From: an uncultured Oscillibacter sp.
Lineage (GTDB): Bacteria; Bacillota; Clostridia; Oscillospirales; Oscillospiraceae
Direction: 5' to 3'
Assembly (NCBI GenBank): GCA_910579435.1
Contig: CAJTVF010000088.1
Span: forward strand, 1 to 6,760
DNA length: 6,760 nt
Shown here: piece by piece, positions 1 through 4,961 of the stretch
Numbering within the stretch: the first letter of the stretch is position 1
Layout: the number at the start of each line of letters is the position of its first letter
The notes under the pieces: generated by a model
Database searches by the model: none
What the model was told of the DNA's origin: nothing
What the model saw: only the letters and a program-made list of their open reading frames with translations
Program-made: the position numbers and the translations under genes

Positions 1-170
1 GCAGCGAATTACACAAGTTTGTCGTTCTGCCACGCCGCTGGGTGGTAGAGCGTCTATTTGGCTGGCTCGACAAATTCCGCAGACTTTGGAAAAATTGTGA
101 ACGCAAACTTTTTATTTCTGCTCAGATTCTCACGTTTGCCCTCATTGCCATCCTCATTAGAAGATTTTAA
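1..170 (+). CDS. IS5-family transposase, C-terminal fragment (cut by window edge)
   Basis: Reading from base 3, 55 codons run to a TAA at 168-170. The peptide contains VLPRRWVVERLFGWLDKFRR (residues 8-27), which matches the C-terminal region of IS5-family (IS427-like) DDE transposases, where the Glu of VVER is the third catalytic acid. A DDE transposase cuts and joins DNA at the element's terminal repeats. The tail ends in a hydrophobic stretch and RRF. The stop codon lies inside the presumed right terminal repeat, which is usual for compact insertion sequences. Only the 3' end is visible, so whether the upstream part is intact cannot be judged. The family call rests on motif recognition and is fairly secure; the subgroup is less so. 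Confidence 0.8.
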   Translation, partial: SELHKFVVLPRRWVVERLFGWLDKFRRLWKNCERKLFISAQILTFALIAILIRRF

Positions 171-178
171 ACAGGCTC
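1..178 (+). mobile_element. Right end of an IS5-type insertion sequence
   Basis: The transposase reading frame runs into a candidate terminal inverted repeat at 163-178, read inward on the minus strand as GAGCCTGTTTAAAATC, bordered by TA at 179-180. Terminal sequences of the form GAGCCTGTT with a TA target are typical of IS427-like IS5-family elements. The left end lies outside the window, so the target duplication cannot be confirmed. The end resembles the termini of the two MITEs at 594-677 and 6560-6724. Confidence 0.65.
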
Positions 179-211
179 TAAGGTAAAGCTATGGCAGCCC
201 CGGCGGCGGTT

Positions 212-220
212 TGGTATACT
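212..220 (+). promoter_or_regulatory. Extended -10 promoter of the small membrane protein gene
   Basis: TGGTATACT gives a TG-N extended -10 followed by TATACT at 215-220. The best -35 candidate is ATGGCA at 191-196 (four of six consensus bases) at 18-bp spacing. The promoter lies just beyond the IS end and about 45 bp before the start codon at 266, which fits a short leader. A weak -35 is tolerated when the extended -10 is present. Confidence 0.55.
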
Positions 221-265
221 GACATCAGTTCCAAGAGAACAAAAACAGAAACGGAGGAAGAGACA

Positions 266-469
266 ATGAAGGCTATGAAATATGTGTTGACGGTGGTTCT
301 GGTGCTGGCGGCGATTATCGCGGCGCAAATGGGGCTGACCGGTTTGATTGGTTTCCGCACCGCCGAGCTGATGGGCAAAACCGCCGTGACGGCCCTGTGC
401 CTGTATGCCGTTATCCGGGTGTGCCAGGCGTTCCGGGTGAAGCGGAAAGCGGGCAAAGCGCAAGGATAA
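266..469 (+). CDS. Small two-helix membrane protein of unknown function
   Basis: This is a 67-residue protein that I do not recognise. The start at 266 is chosen because GGAGG at 253-257 lies 8 nt upstream; an ATG at 191 in the same frame has no ribosome binding site and precedes the promoter. Residues 5-26 (YVLTVVLVLAAIIAAQMGLT region) form a strongly hydrophobic segment after a Lys-bearing N-terminus. A second hydrophobic segment spans about residues 38-55. The tail (FRVKRKAGKAQG) is basic, so the predicted topology is a hairpin with both ends in the cytoplasm. It is transcribed alone, between its own promoter and the terminator at 479-512. The first segment could instead be a signal anchor. 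No catalytic motif is visible. Confidence 0.75.
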   Translation: MKAMKYVLTVVLVLAAIIAAQMGLTGLIGFRTAELMGKTAVTALCLYAVIRVCQAFRVKRKAGKAQG

Positions 470-478
470 TCGAACGGA

Positions 479-512
479 AAACCGGCGGGGCAGGCCCCGC
501 CGGTTTCTTTCT
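479..512 (+). terminator. Rho-independent terminator after the small membrane protein gene
   Basis: A perfect 12-bp stem (AAACCGGCGGGG at 479-490, CCCCGCCGGTTT at 495-506) closes a CAGG loop and is followed by a T-rich tail, TTTCTTTCT. It starts 9 nt after the stop codon and separates this gene from the rplU promoter. Confidence 0.9.
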
Positions 513-540
513 CTTCCGCCTAAAAAAACGGAAAACCCCA

Positions 541-569
541 TTGACAAGCCCAAATTCTGCTGATATACT
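541..569 (+). promoter_or_regulatory. Strong sigma-A promoter of the rplU-prp-rpmA operon
   Basis: A perfect TTGACA (541-546), a 17-bp spacer and TATACT (564-569) preceded by TG at 561-562 (extended -10) make this a near-consensus housekeeping promoter, as expected for a ribosomal protein operon. Transcription should begin near 576, giving a leader of about 160 nt that contains the whole hairpin repeat at 594-677. Confidence 0.88.
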
Positions 570-593
570 AGGGAAGCCGCTTTGAATGGGCTT

Positions 594-677
594 AGAACCT
601 GTATTGATAACCGTTGGACGCCGTCTGGCGAAAAATCCTCGTCCATCCGGCATCCCCCGGCTATCAATGCAGGTTCT
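594..677. mobile_element. 84-bp hairpin MITE in the rplU leader
   Basis: The element is an imperfect palindrome along essentially its whole length. AGAACCTGTATTGATA at 594-609 pairs with TATCAATGCAGGTTCT at 662-677 with one G-T pair, and complementarity continues inward with scattered mismatches to about 628/643. The interior words ACGCCGTCT (618-626) and, on the other strand, ATGCCGGAT (645-653) also occur in equivalent arms of the larger MITE at 6560-6724, so both appear to be one family. The left flank is TTA and the right flank TGA, consistent with a decayed TA duplication. It contains no coding sequence. Because it sits between promoter and ribosome binding site it should be transcribed and fold as a long stem-loop. 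The alternative, a native L21 leader, is less likely given the homology to the second copy. Confidence 0.72.
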
Positions 678-687
678 GAAAGTGCGC

Positions 688-710
688 CTCGCGCCGCCCC
701 CGACAGCGAG
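688..710 (+). promoter_or_regulatory. Small stem-loop in the rplU leader, possible native leader structure
   Basis: CTCGC (688-692) can pair with GCGAG (706-710) just upstream of the rplU ribosome binding site AAGGAG at 721-726. L21 leaders in Firmicutes are known to be structured, so this may be what remains of the native leader after the MITE inserted. The stem is only 5 bp, and the regulatory role is inference. Confidence 0.25.
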
Positions 711-737
711 CCCGTAAATGAAGGAGTTGAAACAAGC

Positions 738-1049
738 ATGAACGCGATTATCGTGACCGGCGGCAAGCAGTACAAGGTGGCCGAGGGCGATGTGGTCTAC
801 ATCGAGAAGCTGCCCCAGGAGGCCGGAGACGCCGTGAAGTTCGACCAGGTCCTGGCCGTCATCGACGGGGACAAGGCCACCTTCGGCGCCCCCACCGTGG
901 CCGGCGCCTCCGTGGAGGCCAAGGTCGTCAAAAACGGCAAGGGCAAAAAGATCCGCATCTTCAAGTACAATCCCAAGAAGGGCTACCGCAAGCGTCAGGG
1001 CCATCGTCAGCCCTACACCAAGGTCGAGATCGGCAAGATTTCCGTCTGA
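738..1049 (+). CDS. rplU: 50S ribosomal protein L21
   Basis: The gene encodes a 103-residue protein, the usual L21 length. It binds 23S rRNA and is an early-assembling component of the large subunit. It opens with the typical N-terminus MNAIIVTGGKQYKV, and the conserved basic C-terminal signature (KYNPKKGYRKRQGHRQPYT, residues 77-95) is complete. The ATG at 738 is chosen because it gives the canonical start and has AAGGAG at 721-726, 11 nt upstream; the frame stays open further upstream through the MITE, but that extension is not L21. It heads an operon with prp (2-nt gap) and rpmA, the standard Firmicutes arrangement. The hairpin MITE in its leader is the only anomaly. Confidence 0.98.
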   Translation: MNAIIVTGGKQYKVAEGDVVYIEKLPQEAGDAVKFDQVLAVIDGDKATFGAPTVAGASVEAKVVKNGKGKKIRIFKYNPKKGYRKRQGHRQPYTKVEIGKISV

Positions 1050-1051
1050 GC

Positions 1052-1384
1052 ATGACCAGCGTCACGTTCTATACGGAGCAGGGCCGGATCACCGGGTTTG
1101 AGGCCAAGGGCCACAGCGGCTGGGCCGAGGCGGGGGAGGACCTCCTCTGCGCGTCCGTCACCGCCGCCGTCACCCTGGTGGAGGCCACCGTCAACGACGT
1201 GCTGGGCCTCGCCGCCGCGGTGCGGGTGGATGAACCGAGGGCGCTGGTTTCCCTGCGCCTTCCCGGGGGCCTGGGTCCCACGGCGGAGAGCACCTGCCAG
1301 ACCCTTTTGACGGGGCTGATGCTCTATTTCACCATGCTTCACGACGAGTACCCGGACAATATTGAGGTTTTGGAAGCGGACTGA
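1052..1384 (+). CDS. prp: Ribosomal-processing cysteine protease Prp
   Basis: This 110-residue protein (YsxB family) removes the N-terminal extension of ribosomal protein L27 in Firmicutes and related bacteria. The family's active-site block is visible as GHSGWAEAGEDLLCASVTA, placing the catalytic His at residue 21 and Cys at residue 33, with the usual 12-residue spacing. The start lies 2 nt after the rplU stop with no clear ribosome binding site of its own, so translational coupling to rplU is likely. It lies between rplU and rpmA, as in other Firmicutes, and the rpmA product carries the matching cleavage site. Length and motifs are normal; nothing suggests inactivation. Confidence 0.95.
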   Translation: MTSVTFYTEQGRITGFEAKGHSGWAEAGEDLLCASVTAAVTLVEATVNDVLGLAAAVRVDEPRALVSLRLPGGLGPTAESTCQTLLTGLMLYFTMLHDEYPDNIEVLEAD

Positions 1385-1431
1385 GGTCCCCTTCCCCATC
1401 TAACAATCTTTCAGAAAGGATGGTCCCTGAC

Positions 1432-1713
1432 ATGATTCGCATTGGTTTACAGTTCTTCGCCCACAAGAAGGGCGGCGGCTCCACCAAGAACGGCCGCGAC
1501 TCCAAGGCCAAGCGCCTGGGCCCCAAGCGGGCGGACGGCCAGTTCGTCCTGGCGGGCAACATTCTGGTCCGCCAGCGCGGCACCCACATTCACCCCGGCG
1601 TGAACGTGGGCCGCGGCAGCGACGACACCCTCTTTGCCACTGCCAGCGGCACGGTCCGCTTCGAGCGGCTGGGCAAGGATCGCAAGCAGGTCTCTGTCTA
1701 CGAGGCTGAGTGA
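1432..1713 (+). CDS. rpmA: 50S ribosomal protein L27 with Prp-cleaved N-terminal extension
   Basis: This 93-residue L27 reaches toward the peptidyl-transferase centre of the 50S subunit. The N-terminus MIRIGLQFFAHKKGGG carries the LQFF-A motif cleaved by Prp. Cutting after Phe9 would leave AHKKGGG, resembling the mature E. coli N-terminus. The body (STKNGRDSKAKRLG, RADGQFV, GVNVGRGSDDTLFA) is canonical. The start at 1432 is preferred: AGAAAGGA (1413-1420) lies 11 nt upstream, whereas the ATG at 1420 overlaps that ribosome binding site and would lengthen the extension unusually. It is the last gene of the rplU operon and is followed by a terminator 8 nt after the stop. Confidence 0.98.
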   Translation: MIRIGLQFFAHKKGGGSTKNGRDSKAKRLGPKRADGQFVLAGNILVRQRGTHIHPGVNVGRGSDDTLFATASGTVRFERLGKDRKQVSVYEAE

Positions 1714-1721
1714 GCGTTGAA

Positions 1722-1752
1722 AGGGCCTGGACTTCCGTCCGGGTCCTTTTTT
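1722..1752 (+). terminator. Rho-independent terminator of the rplU-prp-rpmA operon
   Basis: An 11-bp stem with two G-T pairs (AGGGCCTGGAC at 1722-1732, GTCCGGGTCCT at 1737-1747) with a TTCC loop is followed by five Ts. It marks the end of the ribosomal operon and the left edge of the repeat-bounded segment that separates rpmA from obgE. Confidence 0.9.
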
Positions 1753-1783
1753 CTCCCCCTTCCGGGGGAGGGGGATTTTTCCG

Positions 1784-1839
1784 GCCCTGACGGGCGGGGG
1801 GGATTTTACTCGCCCTGACGGGCGGGGCGGATTGGTGGC
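1784..1839. repeat. Two 28-bp tandem units inside repeat copy 1
   Basis: GCCCTGACGGGCGGGG occurs at 1784-1799 and again at 1812-1827, each followed by a GGATT word, giving a period of 28 bp. Copy 2 of the repeat has the equivalent unit only once, so the number of units differs between the two copies. Confidence 0.7.
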
Positions 1840-1868
1840 CAGCGATGGCTGGTGCATTGCACCCCCCA

Positions 1869-1935
1869 TTTTCTCTTTTTCTTCCAGAAGAAAAAGAGAA
1901 AACGGGCCGTGCACGGTCCAAAAGAGAAAAAGAAG
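1869..1935 (-). other. Potential intramolecular triplex element, copy 1
   Basis: On the minus strand the order is pyrimidine tract (complement of 1920-1935), 17-nt spacer (1903-1919), mirror-image pyrimidine tract (complement of 1887-1902), a TG turn, and the purine tract complementary to the second tract (complement of 1869-1884). All three tracts are 16 nt and match without exception. It is identical in design to copy 2 at 2865-2931. Transcription running past the stop of the minus-strand gene at 2115 would enter it in this order. Confidence 0.6.
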
Positions 1936-2114
1936 TAATTTGGCCTTCTGTCGGCAGAACGCCCTCAAAGTGAGACTGGGTTTTTTAGGGTGGATACTTG
2001 TGGGAGCTGACCTCCTGGTCAGGCCCTTCCTTAGGGGCGAATTCAGGTGGTTTACGAACGACTTCCTTCTCTTTTTGCTGCCGCACCCCGGCGCTTCCGT
2101 GAGTGCTGCGGTGG

Positions 2115-2360
2115 TTAATGGGTCATCAGCTCCGCCATTAGCTGTGCGCCAAAACGCACCCCCTTGTAAAAAGATTGCTCCGCTTGTTTGTCCGCTAGGG
2201 CCTCGATGCTGGGTGCCAGCGCTTCTGCGATTTTTTCATCTACGGCGCGGAGCTGGGTTACAATCTTCTGCTCCTCCACGCTTTGCGGATTCTCCAGCGA
2301 GGAAAGCGTTTTGAGCATAGGGGGATCGTCATGATACACGGCACTTAAAATAGTGGACAT
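2115..2360 (-). CDS. Small DUF6809-like protein of unknown function
   Basis: An 81-residue soluble, acidic and mostly helical protein starting MSTILSAVYHDD. The start at 2360 is supported by GGAGG 7 nt upstream on the minus strand; longer readings run across the promoter and into the divergent gene. The C-terminal motif SFYKGVRFGAQLMAELM resembles the conserved tail of small Clostridia proteins grouped as DUF6809; I base this on memory of the family pattern, so the assignment is tentative. No function is known to me. It is transcribed divergently from an Xre-type regulator, from a near-consensus promoter whose -10 lies inside a dyad, so control by that regulator is likely. Its base composition is less GC-rich than that of the surrounding housekeeping genes, consistent with acquisition by transfer. 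Confidence 0.8.
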   Translation of the reverse strand: MSTILSAVYHDDPPMLKTLSSLENPQSVEEQKIVTQLRAVDEKIAEALAPSIEALADKQAEQSFYKGVRFGAQLMAELMTH

Positions 2361-2389
2361 ACGTGAGCCTCCTTCAAAAGTCACAGATA

Positions 2390-2414
2390 GTGGGTTAAGT
2401 CGAGTATATCCCAC
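2390..2414. promoter_or_regulatory. Dyad operator candidate between the divergent genes
   Basis: GTGGGTTA (2390-2397) is repeated inverted as TATCCCAC (2407-2414) with one mismatch, centred on 2402. The dyad covers the -10 box of the minus-strand promoter, so a dimeric helix-turn-helix repressor bound here would block transcription of the DUF6809-like gene. The Xre-type gene starting at 2440 is the obvious candidate binder. Binding is inference. Confidence 0.5.
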
Positions 2415-2431
2415 CATTCGTGTATTGTCAA
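2403..2431 (-). promoter_or_regulatory. Sigma-A promoter of the DUF6809-like gene
   Basis: On the minus strand TTGACA (2431-2426), a 17-bp spacer and TATACT (2408-2403) form a near-perfect housekeeping promoter. Transcription should begin near 2396, about 36 nt before the start codon at 2360. Such a strong promoter overlapping a dyad suggests a normally repressed gene. No comparably good plus-strand promoter for the regulator is visible. Confidence 0.85.
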
Positions 2432-2439
2432 GAGATTTT

Positions 2440-2679
2440 ATGAAAACTAAAATTATTTTTAAGGACCGCCTGAAACAACTTCGCAAACAGGCCAAACTAC
2501 AACAGAAGGAATTAGGGGAGCGGATTGGATTAGGTGCAAACGCGATTAGCATGATGGAAACCGGCAATCGGGAGACGTCCTTTGAAAAACTGGTTCTCTT
2601 GGCAGAATTTTTCCAAGTCTCCACAGACTATCTGCTAGGCATAACCGACGATCCCACCTGGCGGGGCGATTCCGGGTGA
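2440..2679 (+). CDS. Xre/HTH_3-family transcriptional regulator
   Basis: A 79-residue protein that is almost entirely one Cro/C1-type helix-turn-helix domain: FKDRLKQLRKQAKLQQKELG (residues 7-26), recognition-helix region GANAISMMETGNRETS, then LAEFFQVSTDYLLG, the classic end of the SinR/Xre fold. There is no dimerisation or ligand-binding domain beyond a short tail. The ATG at 2440 gives the standard N-terminus; its ribosome binding site is weak (AGAGA). An in-frame ATG at 2353 would overlap the divergent gene and its promoter and is not used here. It probably represses the divergent promoter and perhaps itself. Its base composition is AT-richer than its surroundings, suggesting a phage or mobile-element origin. 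Confidence 0.9.
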   Translation: MKTKIIFKDRLKQLRKQAKLQQKELGERIGLGANAISMMETGNRETSFEKLVLLAEFFQVSTDYLLGITDDPTWRGDSG

Positions 2680-2680
2680 A

Positions 2681-2724
2681 TGGCCTGACCAAGGGGACAG
2701 GCCCCTCAGTCCGGCGTCAGGCCA
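2681..2724 (+). other. Nested stem-loop directly after the Xre-type gene
   Basis: A perfect 9-bp outer stem (TGGCCTGAC at 2681-2689, GTCAGGCCA at 2716-2724) encloses an inner AGGGG/CCCCT stem (2692-2696, 2702-2706). It begins 1 nt after the stop codon. There is no T-run, so it is not a standard terminator; it could stabilise the 3' end or act as a weak pause. Function is unknown. Confidence 0.55.
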
Positions 2725-2861
2725 GCGGCAGCGGAAAGAGGAGAAAGTCCATTCGACAAGCACCAAAACCCCCGCCCGCACCACGCCGCGGACGGAAAAC
2801 TTTCGTAAACGGCGGAAGCACGACTTGCGCGTCCCCCGTCTCCCGTCCCCCCGCAGGGACG

Positions 2862-3016
2862 TTACTTCTTTTTCTCTTTTGGACCGTGCACGGCCCGTTT
2901 TCTCTTTTTCTTCTGGAAGAAAAAGAGAAAATGGGGGGTGCAATGGACCAGCCATCGCTGGTATCCAATCCGCCCCGCCCGAAGGGCCGGAAAAATCTCC
3001 CCTTTTCAGGGGGAAA
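2862..3016 (+). repeat. Structured intergenic repeat, copy 2 (obgE leader)
   Basis: This is the inverted partner of 1753-1938. It starts with TTACTTC and carries the triplex element, then CCAGC-CATC-GCTGG (2949-2962), CCGCCCCGCCCG, GGGCCGGAAAAATC and a CCCC/GGGG hairpin ending at about 3014. It differs from copy 1 in having a single GCCC-type unit rather than two, and in a few substitutions around 2946-2965. It ends about 5 bp before the obgE ribosome binding site. Confidence 0.85.
2865..2931 (+). other. Potential intramolecular triplex element, copy 2, upstream of obgE
   Basis: Three 16-nt tracts are seen: Y1 CTTCTTTTTCTCTTTT (2865-2880), Y2 TTTTCTCTTTTTCTTC (2898-2913), and R GAAGAAAAAGAGAAAA (2916-2931). 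Y2 and R are perfectly Watson-Crick complementary around a TG turn. Y1 is the exact mirror of Y2, so it runs parallel to R and can supply a Hoogsteen third strand with 12 T(U)-A-T(U) and 4 C-G-C triplets. The 17-nt spacer between Y1 and Y2 contains the palindrome CCGTGCACGG. Sequence symmetry is observed; folding and function are inferred. Confidence 0.6.
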
Positions 3017-3032
3017 ACGCAAGGAGGCCCCC

Positions 3033-4313
<1,281 letters not shown>

Positions 4314-4315
4314 AC

Positions 4316-4345
4316 AAGAGAGGGACGTTTGTCCCTCTCTTTCGC
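4316..4345 (+). terminator. Terminator after obgE, possibly bidirectional
   Basis: A perfect 11-bp stem (AAGAGAGGGAC at 4316-4326, GTCCCTCTCTT at 4331-4341) with a GTTT loop and a T-rich right arm and tail. It lies between the convergent ends of obgE (4313) and the chromate transporter gene (4353), so it may also end the minus-strand operon, although the minus-strand tail is less T-rich. Confidence 0.85.
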
Positions 4346-4352
4346 TTTGTCC

Positions 4353-4961
4353 TCACGCCCCGGCGAAGCCGAAGACAATGCCCACTACAGCCGACAGGCC
4401 GATGAATACAATGGGGTGGAGGCCCTTAACCTTGGGCACATAATTGGTCAGCACAATGAGCGCCGCCGCCAGCAGCAGCCCCGGCACGTTGAAAAGGCTC
4501 CCCCCGCCCAGGACGGGGCTCTTGACGATGCCGCCCCCCTGAACGACGAGCTGCACGCTGGTCAGCACCTCCAGAATGACGGACACGCAGGCCGCGCCGA
4601 TGAGGCCCGTGGAGGCGGGACGGAGGCCGTAAAAGGCCCGGTCCACATAGGGGTTGTTGCGGAAGCTGTGGAGCACCGCCGCCACAATCAGAATCACGAT
4701 GATGGAGGGCGTAATCTCCCCGACGGTGGCGGCCGCCGCCCCCGGGACCCCCGCCGCCGTGAAGCCCACGTAAGTCGCCATATTGATGCCGATGGGGCCC
4801 GGGGTGGACTCCGACACCGCCAGCATGTTCATCAGGTCGGTGTAGGTATACCAGCCGGTGGACTCGCCGATGGCCTGGAGGAAGGGCAGGGTCGCCATGC
4901 CGCCGCCCACGGCGAAGAGGCCGGTTTTGAAAAACTCCCAGAAGAGCTGTAAATAAATCAT
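4353..4961 (-). CDS. Chromate transporter (CHR family), short-chain subunit 2
   Basis: A 202-residue integral membrane protein, the usual length of short CHR-domain proteins that act as pairs. The family signature is present: FAVGGGMATLPFLQ (17-29), GW at 36-37, AVSESTPGPIGINMATYVG (48-66), then ITPSIIVILIV (83-93). Hydrophobic segments continue to the C-terminus (about 116-140, 160-172, 183-202), giving roughly six membrane spans. The start at 4961 overlaps the upstream stop in an ATGA arrangement, so translation is coupled; the gene's GGAGG lies within the upstream coding end. Longer readings begin inside the upstream gene. Characterised members export chromate, but the physiological substrate in an anaerobe is not certain from sequence. 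Confidence 0.92.
   Translation of the reverse strand: MIYLQLFWEFFKTGLFAVGGGMATLPFLQAIGESTGWYTYTDLMNMLAVSESTPGPIGINMATYVGFTAAGVPGAAAATVGEITPSIIVILIVAAVLHSFRNNPYVDRAFYGLRPASTGLIGAACVSVILEVLTSVQLVVQGGGIVKSPVLGGGSLFNVPGLLLAAALIVLTNYVPKVKGLHPIVFIGLSAVVGIVFGFAGA

Larger units (their letters stand above)
1753..1938 (-). repeat. Structured intergenic repeat, copy 1 (inverted relative to copy 2)
   Basis: Read on the minus strand from 1938, this matches the plus strand from 2862 with only a handful of differences over the first ~110 nt; further on both share AATCCGCCCCGCCCG, a GGGCCGGAAAAATC block and a C-run/G-run hairpin. It is a chain of small hairpins: CTCCCCC/GGGGGAG (1753-1770), two GCCC-TGAC-GGGC stems 28 bp apart (1784-1795, 1812-1823), CCAGC/GCTGG, and the 16-bp stem at 1869-1902. 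Copy 1 has one 28-bp unit more than copy 2. It contains no convincing coding sequence; open frames across it are low-complexity artefacts. Probably a genome-wide intergenic repeat family. Confidence 0.85.
1714..2114. other. Gene-free stretch between rpmA and the DUF6809-like gene
   Basis: It holds the rpmA terminator, repeat copy 1 and a 176-bp inner flank (1939-2114). The flank contains an imperfect hairpin GGC-TTCTG/CAGAA-GCC (1942-1963), a weak plus-strand hairpin followed by six Ts (1962-1986), and a CTGACC/GGTCAG stem near 2018-2033 that could help end the minus-strand transcript. I see no supported gene. Part of the flank (2046-2084) resembles the equivalent flank on the other side (2725-2764) in inverted orientation. 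Confidence 0.6.
2680..3032. other. Gene-free stretch between the Xre-type gene and obgE
   Basis: It contains the nested stem-loop (2681-2724), a GC-rich inner flank (2725-2861), repeat copy 2 (2862-3016) and the obgE ribosome binding site. The obgE frame happens to stay open upstream to 2676, so automatic annotation may give a 545-residue ObgE; residues before 3033 are repeat-derived and do not resemble Obg. I could not find a convincing promoter here, so obgE may rely on readthrough from the Xre-type gene or on a promoter I cannot recognise. Confidence 0.6.

Noticed and set aside
1753..1938. Repeat copy 1 as a CRISPR array or attachment site
   Set aside because: There are only two short units 28 bp apart without unique spacers or cas genes, and no integrase or tRNA target is present.
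1447..1968. Long minus-strand open frames across rpmA and the repeat
   Set aside because: They lie antisense to a certain ribosomal protein gene and continue into low-complexity hairpin repeat with no ribosome binding site; they result from GC-rich sequence.
1962..1986. Plus-strand hairpin followed by six Ts as a terminator
   Set aside because: The stem is interrupted by a 3-nt bulge and has only a 4-bp core, and no plus-strand gene ends nearby other than rpmA, which already has a strong terminator.
2425..2453. TTGTCA / TAAAAT pair at 17-bp spacing as a promoter for the Xre-type gene
   Set aside because: Transcription would start inside the gene, downstream of its ATG at 2440, with no later usable start codon.
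2725..2765. GAGGAGAAAGTCC resembles the GAGGAAAGTCC core of RNase P RNA
   Set aside because: The remaining conserved regions of RNase P RNA are absent and only about 140 bp of unexplained sequence is available before the repeat.
2676..3032. Upstream extension of the obgE frame giving a 545-residue protein
   Set aside because: The added residues are translated repeat DNA, do not resemble Obg, and the canonical Obg N-terminus starts at 3033 behind a perfect AAGGAGG.
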